Assembly: GCA_900472175.1 (NCBI GenBank)
Contig: UCHD01000001.1
Coordinates: 496,001-560,000 of the forward strand
DNA: 64,000 nucleotides
From: Hyphomicrobiales bacterium
Lineage (GTDB): Bacteria > Pseudomonadota > Alphaproteobacteria > Rhizobiales > Rhizobiaceae
Direction of reading: 5' to 3'
Numbering within the stretch: position 1 is the stretch's first letter; each line of letters opens with the position of its first letter. The notes under the pieces are model-generated. The model had not been told where the DNA came from and did not search any database. It saw nothing but the letters and a program-made list of their open reading frames with translations. This document shows positions 51,772-60,205 of the stretch, one piece after another. The translations under genes and the position numbers were made by a program.

Positions 51772-52329
51772 ATGGAACTGCTCCCATTCACCGGTGAACC
51801 GCTGGCGCTCGATCTGGTCAATACCCGCCCCCTGACGGCTGAAGGCCGGGTGGATCTGCTCGAAACGGCAGAGGGTCTACAGCTTTGGCTGGAGGCTGAA
51901 GCCGATCGTTTGCCAGAGGCGGCGGCTATGGAGTTCGGTGATCTAGCGCCGGTGATTGCCGTGCGCGAATATACCGTTTCGGCAATCGCCCATGCCCGCG
52001 ACGGCAAGCCGGTGCCGCGCGCGGATATTGATGGCCTGAACGCTGCCATGCGTGCCGCGCCCGTCATCCGCCAGCTTGCATGGGGGGATCCGCCGGTTTT
52101 GACCAGCGAACGGGCAGGCGCACCGGCGGTCCGGCTTGCCGGGTTTTTGGCCGAGGATGCGGCCGCCTTGCTTGCCTCCGGCGACGTGACGCTGATCCGC
52201 AAATGCGCGGCAGAGGATTGCGTCATGCTTTTCGTCGGCAGCAATGCCCGCCGCCGCTGGTGTTCGGCTGTCCGCTGCGGCAACCGCGTCCGCGTTTCGC
52301 GCTATTATCATCGCAGCAAGGCAACATGA
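51772..52329 (+). CDS. ABATE/CGNR zinc-finger protein
   Basis: A 185-residue protein with an N-terminal ABATE-type domain (LPFTGEPLALDLVNTRPLTA onward) and a C-terminal CGNR zinc finger. The finger is CAAEDC and WCSAVRCGNRVRVSRYY, giving four cysteines. Such proteins are thought to be stress-response transcription regulators. I chose the ATG at 51772 (MELLPFTGE), with AAAGG upstream, over an earlier in-frame start. It is divergent from the epoxide hydrolase-like gene, so it probably regulates it. The downstream 156 bp contain no gene. Confidence 0.87.
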   Translation: MELLPFTGEPLALDLVNTRPLTAEGRVDLLETAEGLQLWLEAEADRLPEAAAMEFGDLAPVIAVREYTVSAIAHARDGKPVPRADIDGLNAAMRAAPVIRQLAWGDPPVLTSERAGAPAVRLAGFLAEDAAALLASGDVTLIRKCAAEDCVMLFVGSNARRRWCSAVRCGNRVRVSRYYHRSKAT

Positions 52330-52485
52330 CGCCGGCGCGAGGGGATCGGTTCCGGGGCAGCGCGGCATCCCCTGCTTGGGAGAGTATCGGGTGTGCCGCG
52401 CTACCACCTGTTTATGGCGAGCGCGGCCAATGAAGCGTTCCCGCAGGAACTGCGGCAAAGCTGCGTTTTGGTGATGGGATGCGCG

Positions 52486-53499
52486 TCAGAATCCCGCCAG
52501 CACAAGCTTGCCCTTGGTCCGGCCGGTTTCGATCAGGGCATGCGCCTTTTTCAGGTTTTCGGCGTTGATCAGCCCCAGCGTCTCTGTCAGCGTCGAACGG
52601 ATTTTGCCGGTATCGACCAGCCGGGCGATCTCGGTGAGTATCCTGTTCTGCTCCTCCATGTCCTTGGTCTTGAACAGCGACCGGGTGAACATCAGCTCCC
52701 AGTGGATGGACACGGCCTTGCGCTTGAACGGCACGACATCCAGCACCTTCGGATCATCGATCAGCCCGAAGCGGCCCTGCGGCGCGATCAGTGTGATGAT
52801 CTCTTCCAGATGATCGGCGCTATTGGTGGTGGAAAAGACAAAGGCCGGCGCGCCGAGCGCCAGCTGGTCGATCTGGTGTGCCAGCGGCTTGGAATGATCG
52901 AGCACATGATGAGCACCGAGATCATAGGCCCACTTCTGGGTTTCGGGCCGCGAAGCGGTGGCGATGACGGTGAGATTGGTCAGTGTCCGGGCAAGCTGGA
53001 TGGCGATCGAACCGACACCACCGGCACCGCCGATGATCAGGATCGCATTGGCAGCGCCAGGAACGGGATCGTTGACCTTCAGCCGGTCGAACAGGGTTTC
53101 CCAGGCGGTCAGAGAGGTCAGCGGCAGGGCGGCTGCTGCCGGAAAATCCAGCGTTTCCGGCTTTCTGCCAACGATCCGTTCGTCAACCAGATGGAATTCG
53201 GAGTTTGCTCCCGGCCGGTCGATTGCTCCGGCATAGAACACTGCGTCGCCCGGCTGGAACAGTTTCACACCCGGGCCAACCGCCTTGACGACCCCTGCCG
53301 CATCCCAGCCAAGCACCTTCAGCTGATCCGGCTCGGGCTTGGCGTTGGCGCGAATTTTGACATCGACCGGATTGACCGAGATCGCCTTCACCTCGACCAG
53401 GATATCGCGGCCCTCCGGCACCGGTACCGGTAGATCGACATCGATCAGCGAGGTCTCGGCGGAAATGGCCTGGGGGATCTTGTAGGCAATGGCGCGCAT
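52486..53499 (-). CDS. Zinc-type alcohol dehydrogenase-like/quinone oxidoreductase
   Basis: A 337-residue MDR-superfamily NAD(P)H oxidoreductase. Family features are VKAISVNPVDVKIRANA, LGWDAAGVVKAVGPGVKLF, the cofactor motif IIGGAGGVGSIAIQLAR and the C-terminal KAHALIETGRTKGKLVL. The catalytic and structural zinc cysteines of true alcohol dehydrogenases are absent, so it is more likely a quinone or enone reductase. It is divergent from an HxlR regulator, a common arrangement for electrophile-responsive reductases. Confidence 0.9.
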   Translation of the reverse strand: MRAIAYKIPQAISAETSLIDVDLPVPVPEGRDILVEVKAISVNPVDVKIRANAKPEPDQLKVLGWDAAGVVKAVGPGVKLFQPGDAVFYAGAIDRPGANSEFHLVDERIVGRKPETLDFPAAAALPLTSLTAWETLFDRLKVNDPVPGAANAILIIGGAGGVGSIAIQLARTLTNLTVIATASRPETQKWAYDLGAHHVLDHSKPLAHQIDQLALGAPAFVFSTTNSADHLEEIITLIAPQGRFGLIDDPKVLDVVPFKRKAVSIHWELMFTRSLFKTKDMEEQNRILTEIARLVDTGKIRSTLTETLGLINAENLKKAHALIETGRTKGKLVLAGF

Positions 53500-53600
53500 G
53501 GATGGCTCCTTGATGTTTGAACAGAAGCTACATGCGCATTATGATGCAGGAGCGCAAGAATGCACAACAAGTGTATATAGTACCCAAAAGGATACCGTGA

Positions 53601-53948
53601 ATGCCGCGTGTTCGCCACAAGCTCCTGACCTGTTCTCCTGGCTGCCCGGTCGAGGGTGTGCTGCATCTGATCGATGGGAAGTGGAAGGGCGTGATTCTCT
53701 ATCACCTGCTGGATGGCACGATGCGCTTCAACGAAATCCGCCGCCGCCTGACAAGCGTCACCCAGCGCATGCTGACCAAGCAGCTGCGTGAACTGGAAGC
53801 CGACGGCCTTGTCGAGCGCACCGTTTTTGCCGTCGTCCCGCCGAGGGTGGATTACTGTCTGACCCAGCGTGGCCGTAGCCTCGAGCCTGTCATCATGGCG
53901 ATGAAGCTCTGGGGCGACGAACATATCCTGCTGCAAGCGGTCTCCTAG
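53601..53948 (+). CDS. HxlR-family winged-helix regulator
   Basis: A 115-residue HxlR-type repressor or activator. The signature is CSPGCPVEGVLHLIDGKWKG, then RFNEIRRRLTSVTQRMLTKQ, LRELEADGLVERTVF and PPRVDYCLTQRGRSL. It has two N-terminal cysteines (Cys11 and Cys15); the second is at the position used for thiol sensing in YodB/QorR-type proteins. Divergent from the oxidoreductase gene, which it likely controls. The spacer contains GTATATAGTACC and GGATAC, an imperfect operator candidate. Confidence 0.9.
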   Translation: MPRVRHKLLTCSPGCPVEGVLHLIDGKWKGVILYHLLDGTMRFNEIRRRLTSVTQRMLTKQLRELEADGLVERTVFAVVPPRVDYCLTQRGRSLEPVIMAMKLWGDEHILLQAVS

Positions 53949-54065
53949 CCAGGCCCATTTCGTAGCTCCTGCCCGAAATAATAAACATTCGTCATTTTGC
54001 AGACACCGGCTGAAAAAGCCGCGGTGCCGCTCCATATGTAGCCCAACGAGCTGCAAGGAGCACGA

Positions 54066-54962
54066 ATGAAAATCAAGGCCATCTTCAATCGCGACGGCGG
54101 AACATTCCGCACAACCGATATGGACGCCTATAGCAAAAAGGCCGCGGAAGTCTTCCGTGCAGCCGGGCATGACATCGAAATCACCGTGGCTTCCGGCGAT
54201 GGCATGGCAGATATCCTCGAAAAGACGGCGCGCCGCGATGATCTGGATGCGATGCTGGCCGGTGGTGGTGATGGAACCATTTCCGCAGCGGCAGGCGTTG
54301 CGTGGAAGAACGGCATGCCGCTCGGCGTCGTTCCGGCCGGAACGATGAACCTGTTTGCCCGGGCGCTGAAACTGCCGCTTGATATCTGGAAAGTGCTGGA
54401 CGTGCTTGCCGAAGGCAGGATCGTTGAAGCCGATATCGGCAGTGCCGATGGCCGTGCCTTCGTGCATCAGTTTTCCATGGGGCTGCATGCCCGCATGGTG
54501 CGCTACCGCGAATCCTACAGTTTTGCCTCAAGGCTCGGAAAAATCCGGGCCAGCACACGCGCAGCCCTCGGTGTGATGTTCAACCCGCCGGAATTCGAGA
54601 TCGAGTTCGAGGTCGATGGGGTTCGCGAAACGCGCAAGGTTTCGGCCATCTCCGTGTCCAACAATCATTTCGGGCCGAATGCGCTGATGTATGCGGACGA
54701 TCTTACCGGGGGGCATCTGGGCTTCTATACAGCGCCTCCATTGAAGCCGCATGGCGTCGCAAAGCTGACTGTCGATATCCTGCGTGGAAAATTCCGTGAC
54801 AGCCCGCTGATCACCGAGATGAGCGCCACCGCCGTCGACCTGCATTTTCCTCGCGAGCGCCGCAACATCAATTGCGTCATCGACGGTGAATTGCTGCCGA
54901 TCGGCCGGGATGTTGCTCTGCGCATTCACCCGGGCGAGTTGAAGCTGCTCGTCGGACGATAA
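54066..54962 (+). CDS. Diacylglycerol kinase-like lipid kinase
   Basis: A 298-residue soluble DAGK-catalytic-domain protein. The ATP-binding motif is LAGGGDGTISAAAG (GGGDGT at 66-71), followed by PLGVVPAGTMNLFARAL. The C-terminal domain has SNNHFGPNALMYADDLTGG and NCVIDGELLPIGRDVALR. Such enzymes phosphorylate diacylglycerol or related lipids at the membrane; the actual lipid is not predictable. A hairpin separates it from the convergent amn gene. Confidence 0.9.
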   Translation: MKIKAIFNRDGGTFRTTDMDAYSKKAAEVFRAAGHDIEITVASGDGMADILEKTARRDDLDAMLAGGGDGTISAAAGVAWKNGMPLGVVPAGTMNLFARALKLPLDIWKVLDVLAEGRIVEADIGSADGRAFVHQFSMGLHARMVRYRESYSFASRLGKIRASTRAALGVMFNPPEFEIEFEVDGVRETRKVSAISVSNNHFGPNALMYADDLTGGHLGFYTAPPLKPHGVAKLTVDILRGKFRDSPLITEMSATAVDLHFPRERRNINCVIDGELLPIGRDVALRIHPGELKLLVGR

Positions 54963-54970
54963 TCGGTAGC

Positions 54971-55013
54971 GGCGGATGGCAGTGCTAGCATGTTGCAGCG
55001 TCTGCCATCCGCC
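54971..55013. terminator. Hairpin between convergent lipid kinase and amn genes
   Basis: GGCGGATGGCAG (54971-54982) pairs perfectly with CTGCCATCCGCC (55002-55013), loop 19 bases. No U-run on either side. It is placed to act as a shared 3' structure for the two convergent transcripts. Confidence 0.6.
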
Positions 55014-55021
55014 GTTGACGC

Positions 55022-56524
55022 TTATTGGAACGCGGTTTCGAAGAAGCTGCGCAGCTTACGTGAATGCAGCTTTTCCGGCGGCATGGCTGCCAGTTTCTGC
55101 AACGCCAGAATACCGATCTGCAAATGCTGGCTGACCTGCGTCTTGTAGAAAGCCGTTGCCATGCCCGGCAGTTTCAGCTCCCCGTGCAGCGGTTTGTCGG
55201 AGACGCAAAGCAGCGTTCCATAGGGTACGCGGAAGCGGAAACCATTGGCGGCAATGGTGGCTGATTCCATGTCGAGAGCGATGGCGCGTGATTGCGACAG
55301 CCGCTTGACCGGACCGCGCTGGTCACGCAGTTCCCAGTTGCGGTTGTCGATGGTGGCGACGGTGCCGGTGCGCATGATCCGCTTCAGGTCATAACCCTCG
55401 TAGCCGGTCACTTCCGCGACGGCATCCTGCATCGCCACCTGAACTTCGGCGAGCGCCGGGATCGGAATCCAAACGGGCAGGTCGTCGTCCAGTACATGGT
55501 CCTCGCGGACATAGGCGTGGGCGAGTACGTAGTCGCCGAGCGTCTGGCTGTTGCGCAGGCCGGCGCAATGACCAAGCATCAGCCAGGCATGCGGCCGCAG
55601 CACGGCAATATGGTCGGTGATCGTCTTGGCGTTCGAAGGCCCGACGCCGATATTGACGACGGTAATGCCGCCATGGCCCTTCTTCTTGAGATGATAGGCC
55701 GGCATCTGTGGCAGCCGGGCAAGCGTCAGGTCCGAATCGGGCTTGTCCGATCCGGGCTGGGTGGTGATGTTGCCGGGCTCGACGAAGGCGGTGTAGCCAT
55801 TGCCGCCATCGATCATCTGCTGACGTGCCCAGGCGCAGAATTCGTCGATATAGAACTGATAGTTGGTGAACAGCACGAAATTCTGGAAATGCGTCGCGCT
55901 GGTCGCCGTATAGTGGCTGAGACGCGCCAGCGAATAGTCGATGCGCTGGGCGGTGAACGGGGCAAGCGGCGAGGGCTCGCCGGGGCCGGGCTCATAGGCG
56001 CCGTTGGCGATTTCATCGTCTGTGGTGGTCAGATCCGGCGTGTCAAACAGGTCGCGCAACGGAATGTCGATATTCTCAGCCATTGCCGCTTCGACATAGG
56101 CGCCTTCGCCGAAGGCGAAATGCAGCGGGATCGGCGTCGTCGATTCCGATACGGTAACACCGACGCCATGACTGCGGATCAACAGCCCAAGTTGTTCCTT
56201 CAGATAATGCCGGAACAGTTTTGGCCTTGTGACCGTCGTCGTGTAGACGCCGGGCGCGCTGACATAGCCGTAGGACAGGCGCGAATCAACGTGGCTGAAG
56301 CTGCTGGTCTCGATGCTGACCTGTGGATAGCAGGCACGGTAACGCGAGACCGGCGTTCCGGTCCGGCCAAGTTCGGTGAAGGCATCGACCAGGAACTTCG
56401 TATTGCGCTCGTAAAGCGCCAGAAGCGCATCGACGGCGGCAACCGGATCGTCAAACGTCTGCGGTTCGAAAACGTCGGGCGTTGCGATGGAAAGGGTGGA
56501 GAGGGAAGAGATTCGATTGTTCAT
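55022..56524 (-). CDS. amn: AMP nucleosidase
   Basis: A 500-residue AMP nucleosidase, splitting AMP into adenine and ribose 5-phosphate and so tuning adenylate levels. The N-terminal regulatory half has SRYRACYPQVSIETSSFSHV. The C-terminal phosphorylase-like half has GGITVVNIGVGPSNAKTITD, MLGHCAGLRNSQTLGDYVLA, RAIALDMESATIAANGFRF and VPYGTLLCVSDKPLHGE. Length and motifs are normal for the family. It is transcribed alone. Confidence 0.94.
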   Translation of the reverse strand: MNNRISSLSTLSIATPDVFEPQTFDDPVAAVDALLALYERNTKFLVDAFTELGRTGTPVSRYRACYPQVSIETSSFSHVDSRLSYGYVSAPGVYTTTVTRPKLFRHYLKEQLGLLIRSHGVGVTVSESTTPIPLHFAFGEGAYVEAAMAENIDIPLRDLFDTPDLTTTDDEIANGAYEPGPGEPSPLAPFTAQRIDYSLARLSHYTATSATHFQNFVLFTNYQFYIDEFCAWARQQMIDGGNGYTAFVEPGNITTQPGSDKPDSDLTLARLPQMPAYHLKKKGHGGITVVNIGVGPSNAKTITDHIAVLRPHAWLMLGHCAGLRNSQTLGDYVLAHAYVREDHVLDDDLPVWIPIPALAEVQVAMQDAVAEVTGYEGYDLKRIMRTGTVATIDNRNWELRDQRGPVKRLSQSRAIALDMESATIAANGFRFRVPYGTLLCVSDKPLHGELKLPGMATAFYKTQVSQHLQIGILALQKLAAMPPEKLHSRKLRSFFETAFQ

Positions 56525-56601
56525 GCAGCATTATAGGATGCTGTTTTTTACAAGCAAACGACAAGTGTGGAATACGCAGAGACCGCTCCGGGAAAAGCTG
56601 T

Positions 56602-56928
56602 TCAGCGCGGCCCGCCAAGGATGATGGCGGTGCCGGCAAGGGCAAGCACGACGCCGGTCGCATCCCATCGATCAGGTCGGACACCCTCGCCGATCCACAG
56701 CCAGGCAAGTGATGCAGCGATGTAGATGCCGCCATAGGCCGCATAGGCACGTCCGGCTGCCGCTGTTTCGATGAGAGTGAGAAGCCAGGCGAACAGGGCA
56801 AGGCTTGCCATGCCGGGAATGAGCCACCAGATCGGCTTGTCGAGCTTCATCCACGCCCAGAACGCGAAACAGCCGGCAATTTCCGCAAGAGCGGCAAGGG
56901 CATAGACGGCGAATGCAGAGATGGGCAT
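56602..56928 (-). CDS. YnfA family (UPF0060) membrane protein
   Basis: A 108-residue inner-membrane protein with four hydrophobic segments. The family pattern is [16 protein letters not shown] near the N-terminus, [19 protein letters not shown] in the middle and [20 protein letters not shown] late. YnfA resembles small multidrug transporters, but the function here is unproven. Confidence 0.93.
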   Translation of the reverse strand: MPISAFAVYALAALAEIAGCFAFWAWMKLDKPIWWLIPGMASLALFAWLLTLIETAAAGRAYAAYGGIYIAASLAWLWIGEGVRPDRWDATGVVLALAGTAIILGGPR

Positions 56929-57030
56929 GGGGTTCCTTCCTGTGGCCGGATATAGGAAGGCAGTCGAATTAAATGTGCAAGTGCACCCGAAGTCTGCAAG
57001 TGCACCGGGCGGTCCGTCAGGCTTGCAGCT

Positions 57031-57204
57031 TCAGCTCATCGACTGGCGCTGCAGCGTGACGAAAAGGACAAGGCCGGCTCCTTGCTTGCCGATACCAAGG
57101 CCGGAGGCCTTGCTGTAGGCAACTGCACCCATCGGAGCCATCAAAAGGGCTGCGAGCGTCAGCATGCGCAGTGCGATGGTTGCGGAATGGGTGAGGGAGA
57201 ACAT
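57031..57204 (-). CDS. Tiny secreted or membrane protein (57 aa), paired with the next gene
   Basis: A 57-residue protein starting MFSLTHSATIALRMLTLAAL, with one hydrophobic N-terminal segment (about 9-29) and a short Gly/Lys-containing tail. It begins 12 bp after the stop of the other 57-residue gene on the same strand, and AAGGA lies near the ATG at 57204. It resembles a signal-peptide mini-protein. I do not recognise the family. Too short for standard gene callers. Confidence 0.5.
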   Translation of the reverse strand: MFSLTHSATIALRMLTLAALLMAPMGAVAYSKASGLGIGKQGAGLVLFVTLQRQSMS

Positions 57205-57216
57205 CGTCTTTGATCC

Positions 57217-57390
57217 TTAGAGCTTGGCTTGTTCGCAGAACTTCGTGGTGTGCACGGTGCAGTCGGCAATCGAGCCGGCATAGTTGTGACGGCGGCGCTG
57301 GCTATCGGCGCTGACAGCGGCTGCGAGCGTCAATGCGAAAACGACCATAAGCATGCTGATGATGGTGAGGCGGCGGGCGAGAATGTCCAT
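57217..57390 (-). CDS. Tiny secreted protein (57 aa) with two cysteines
   Basis: A 57-residue protein starting MDILARRLTIISMLMVVFAL, a clear signal peptide (Arg-Arg, hydrophobic core, AVSA cleavage region), then a mature part with DSQRRRHNYAGSIADC and a second Cys near the end (KFCEQ). A disulfide is possible. It heads a two-gene unit with 57031-57204. An 11-bp-period GTTCATCT repeat lies about 100 bp upstream, suggesting control by an OmpR-family regulator. Confidence 0.6.
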   Translation of the reverse strand: MDILARRLTIISMLMVVFALTLAAAVSADSQRRRHNYAGSIADCTVHTTKFCEQAKL

Positions 57391-57481
57391 GGCTTTGTCC
57401 GTTTGATCTGGTGTGTCGATCGGGGTTCAACTCGATGATGCCGTTTTCGCACAGGCAAACTGAACTCTTCCTGAGACCTCG

Positions 57482-57500
57482 GTTCATCTCCCGTTCATCT
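57482..57500. promoter_or_regulatory. 11-bp-period GTTCATCT direct repeat upstream of tiny secreted genes
   Basis: GTTCATCT occurs at 57482-57489 and 57493-57500, 11 bp apart, preceded by CTGA words with the same period (from about 57461). This is the spacing of OmpR-family sites. It resembles the CATTCA repeat upstream of feuN (22321-22337) in the shared TTCA word and the period. Confidence 0.45.
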
Positions 57501-57623
57501 TCGCGGCATTTTGAACAGCTCAACGGCGTACAAAAGCCGTCCAACCGCTTACCCGGCTTCAAAAGAGCGGGTTGGAGCGCCTGATACGGCCGTTCAGAAA
57601 GGTTTGACGAATGGGGAGGCGCT

Positions 57624-57728
57624 ATGAAAATACAGGCCCGCAGGCAAGCAGCTGAAGCAATCCTGTCCAGCCAGGCAGCGCGCCGGACGCTGCGGCGCGC
57701 TGAAGATCAGCGACAGCATCCGGCGTAA
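57624..57728 (+). CDS. Possible 34-residue basic peptide
   Basis: A 34-codon frame (ATG at 57624, stop TAA at 57726-57728) with a very strong ribosome site, GGGGAGG, four bases upstream. The peptide is Arg/Gln/Ala-rich and predicted helical. It lies in the gap between the tiny secreted genes and the DUF2147 gene. Only the ribosome site supports it; conservation is unknown. Confidence 0.35.
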   Translation: MKIQARRQAAEAILSSQAARRTLRRAEDQRQHPA

Positions 57729-57749
57729 CCCGCCAGATGCCAGGCTTGA

Positions 57750-58091
57750 TTACATCCGTGTCCAGGTCTGCGATTTGCAGAGAATCTTGAGAACGCAGCC
57801 CTGCATTTTCAGCGAGGCGCCGCTGATCGACGCATTGCCACTATAGGTCTTGTCATTGGCGGGGTCGGTGATTTCGCCGGAATAGCTGTTGCCATTGCCG
57901 CTCATGCTGCCGATGCGCTTGCCGGCATGTTTGCCCGTCTTCAACGTGATGCAATAGCTGCCGCCGCAGGACGCGATGACGGCGGTCTCGCCGCTGGCCG
58001 TCTTCCAGTTGCCGACGATCGGTTCGGCGGCGAAGCCTGCGGCTGCAGTTGCCATCGTCATGGCTGCAGCGAGTATCAATGCACGAATCAT
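57750..58091 (-). CDS. DUF2147-type small exported protein
   Basis: A 113-residue exported protein. The signal peptide is MIRALILAAAM to the AAGFAAEP cleavage region. The mature domain has GNWKTASGETAVIASCGGSY and later SGEITDPANDKTYSGNASIS, ending GCVLKILCKSQTW, in the manner of DUF2147. Four cysteines are present. Two adjacent ATG codons (58094, 58091) follow GGGAGG; the second gives better spacing. The ACGTTTACGT word lies about 100 bp upstream. Confidence 0.8.
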   Translation of the reverse strand: MIRALILAAAMTMATAAAGFAAEPIVGNWKTASGETAVIASCGGSYCITLKTGKHAGKRIGSMSGNGNSYSGEITDPANDKTYSGNASISGASLKMQGCVLKILCKSQTWTRM

Positions 58092-58627
58092 CATGTCCCT
58101 CCCGTAGATTCGCCGAACACTGCTGGTTTCGGACGAAATGTTGCCAGAGCAGGTCTCCTCACCGCTCAAGGCACGGAAAATAACTTACGCGGACGTAAAC
58201 GTAAATATGTGCACGGGCGGTTTGCGGTGAAAATTTCCCGCAAAAAACAGCGTTCCGGGCTGCCTTTTCCCGCAAGTCAAAACAGGCGACCGTTTTGCGT
58301 GGTTAGCGATTGGTTGAAATCGGCGTCTGAATTTTCCGTAAAGATTGAGGCAAAAGCCAGCATTTCCGGTCAGTCCGATGTTTAACAAAAACCCAAGTTT
58401 ACCAATCGTTTGAACTTTGTTTGTCTCACATTAATCATGCATTTTAAGCGTGTATTGAAACCGCTGCTGCATATTCAGATCCATAAGACGAGCAGGGAAA
58501 AACACCCCGCCGACATCCTTCAAGGGGCCAAAGCCGCACAAGACGGCGGCCCCTTAAGGGAGCCTCAAAAAGGCAGATAAAACAGGGACTACCGACGTAA
58601 CAAACCAGGTAAACAGGGACAGAGACA
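58092..58627. other. Intergenic region with operator-like word and 5' hairpin
   Basis: About 530 bp between divergent genes, with no convincing gene. It contains ACGTAAACGT at 58193-58202 (reverse complement of the core of the site at 48090-48109). It also has an AT-rich stretch around 58380-58450, a likely promoter zone, and the AAGGGGCC/GGCCCCTT stem at 58522-58555 in the leader of the Sel1-type gene. Confidence 0.5.
58522..58555. other. Hairpin in the leader of the mini-Sel1 gene
   Basis: AAGGGGCC (58522-58529) pairs with GGCCCCTT (58548-58555), and the inner GCCG/CGGC extends the stem. There is no U-run, so a leader structure or mRNA-stability element is as likely as a terminator. It lies about 75 bp before the ATG at 58628. 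Confidence 0.4.
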
Positions 58628-58894
58628 ATGGCACGCTTTGACATTCAGAATGCTTCGGATGCCACGATGGGTGGCGAAAACCGCGCAGACGTCTTCTGCG
58701 AAATGGGTTTGATGTATGCAACCGGACGTGGTTGCGATGTCGATCTCGTCGCCGCGCACAAATGGCTGAACATTGCAGCCATCAAGGGATCTGACCGTGC
58801 AGCAGCGCTGCGGGCCGATCTGGCTATGACCATGAACAAGACCGACCTCGCCACGGCCCTGCGCGCCGCCCGCGAATGGATGACAATGCATTGA
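58628..58894 (+). CDS. Mini-Sel1 repeat protein (88 aa)
   Basis: An 88-residue protein with essentially one Sel1 unit: ADVFCEMGLMYATGRGCDVD, then LVAAHKWLNIAAIKGSDRA. No signal peptide, so it should be cytoplasmic. Sel1 repeats mediate protein-protein contacts. The much larger caspase-like protein at 61626 has several Sel1 repeats, but the two are not adjacent. Upstream AGGGACAGAGAC suggests a normal ribosome site. Confidence 0.85.
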   Translation: MARFDIQNASDATMGGENRADVFCEMGLMYATGRGCDVDLVAAHKWLNIAAIKGSDRAAALRADLAMTMNKTDLATALRAAREWMTMH

Positions 58895-58955
58895 TACAGG
58901 ATCGCATCGACGACAGGCGGTAGAGACCGAGACCTCCGAAGATGGGGCGCGGTTT

Positions 58956-60077
58956 TTACGGCCTGCCGAGCGATTCCAAAATTTTTGGCAGGGCTTCTTC
59001 CAGAAGCGCCATGTCGGCCTCCGGTCCGGTGCTGATCCGGATGCAACGGTTCAAGGGCGCAACACCGGGCATGCGGATGAAAATGCCGTGGTCGGCCATC
59101 AGCCGGTCGACGATCGCCCGCGCAAACACGGCATCCCCGCCGCAATCAATCGCCACGAAATTTGTCGCCGAGGGCAGGGGTTTCAATCCGTTGTTACCAG
59201 CGATTTCTGCTATCTTGCTGCGTGAAGCGGCGATCCTTTCCAGAACCTCCGCCAGATAGTCCTTGTCCGCCAGCGCTGCCACAGCCGCGGCCGTGCCGAC
59301 CCTGTTCATACCGAAATGATTGCGGATCTTGTCGAAGGCCTGCGCCGTTCCCGGCGTGCCGATGACATAGCCGACACGGGCGCCTGCTAACCCATAAGCC
59401 TTCGAGAAGGTCCGGGTACGGATGACGTTCGGCATGTCGATCAACGCGGCGATCGGGGGAATGGTGCCTGCCGGGGCGGTTTCGCCATAGGCCTCGTCGA
59501 GGATGAGAAGGCATGTCTCTGGCAATGCTTTCGCGAAGGCGATGACGCTGCCTGCGTCCCACCAGCTGCCCATCGGATTGTCGGGATTGGCGAAGTAGAC
59601 CAGCGCTGCATCTTCACGCTTGACCGCTGCGAGCAGCCCGTCGAGATCCTCGCGGTCGTTGACATAGGGAACCGTCACCAACCGGCCGCCATGCCCCGCG
59701 ACATGAAAGTTGAATGTCGGGTAGCCGCCTAGCGAGGTAACTACCGGCATGCCGGGCTCGATAACCATGCGAACGATCTGCCCGAGCAGCCCGTCGATGC
59801 CTTCGCCGATGGCAATATTCTCTACCTTGGTGCCGAGATGGGCGGCGAGCGCGCTCTTCAGCTCGAAATTTTCCGGATCATTATATTGCCAGACCCCTGC
59901 CGCTGCTGCCGTCATCGCTGACAGAACTGACGGCGCCGGGCCAAAGCCGCTCTCATTGGCACCGATTCTTGCTGCGATCGGGCGGCCTCGCTGGCGCTCG
60001 ATCGCTTCAGGCCCGACAAAGGGAATGGTGGAGGGAAGCGAGGCGACGAGCGGGGTAAATCGGGAAAATGCAGACAT
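58956..60077 (-). CDS. HisC-like PLP-dependent aminotransferase
   Basis: A 373-residue fold-type I aminotransferase. PLP-site features are IGANESGFGPAPS, the Asn/Pro stretch YFANPDNPMGSWW, Asp194 in LLILDEAYGET and the Schiff-base Lys226 in TFSKAYGLAGARVGY. The C-terminal Arg lies in CIRISTGPE. It resembles histidinol-phosphate aminotransferases but is not in a his operon, so an aromatic or other amino-acid transaminase is equally possible. Confidence 0.9.
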   Translation of the reverse strand: MSAFSRFTPLVASLPSTIPFVGPEAIERQRGRPIAARIGANESGFGPAPSVLSAMTAAAAGVWQYNDPENFELKSALAAHLGTKVENIAIGEGIDGLLGQIVRMVIEPGMPVVTSLGGYPTFNFHVAGHGGRLVTVPYVNDREDLDGLLAAVKREDAALVYFANPDNPMGSWWDAGSVIAFAKALPETCLLILDEAYGETAPAGTIPPIAALIDMPNVIRTRTFSKAYGLAGARVGYVIGTPGTAQAFDKIRNHFGMNRVGTAAAVAALADKDYLAEVLERIAASRSKIAEIAGNNGLKPLPSATNFVAIDCGGDAVFARAIVDRLMADHGIFIRMPGVAPLNRCIRISTGPEADMALLEEALPKILESLGRP

Positions 60078-60205
60078 GCGGATGATCGAGCCTGATAATG
60101 GATGAAATCGCCGCGAAGACTAGCGAGGTTTCGCGATCATGGAAACCAAATCCATCACGTGAGGATGCGCACTCATAGCAATACGTGCTCAAATTCCAGC
60201 GGCCG

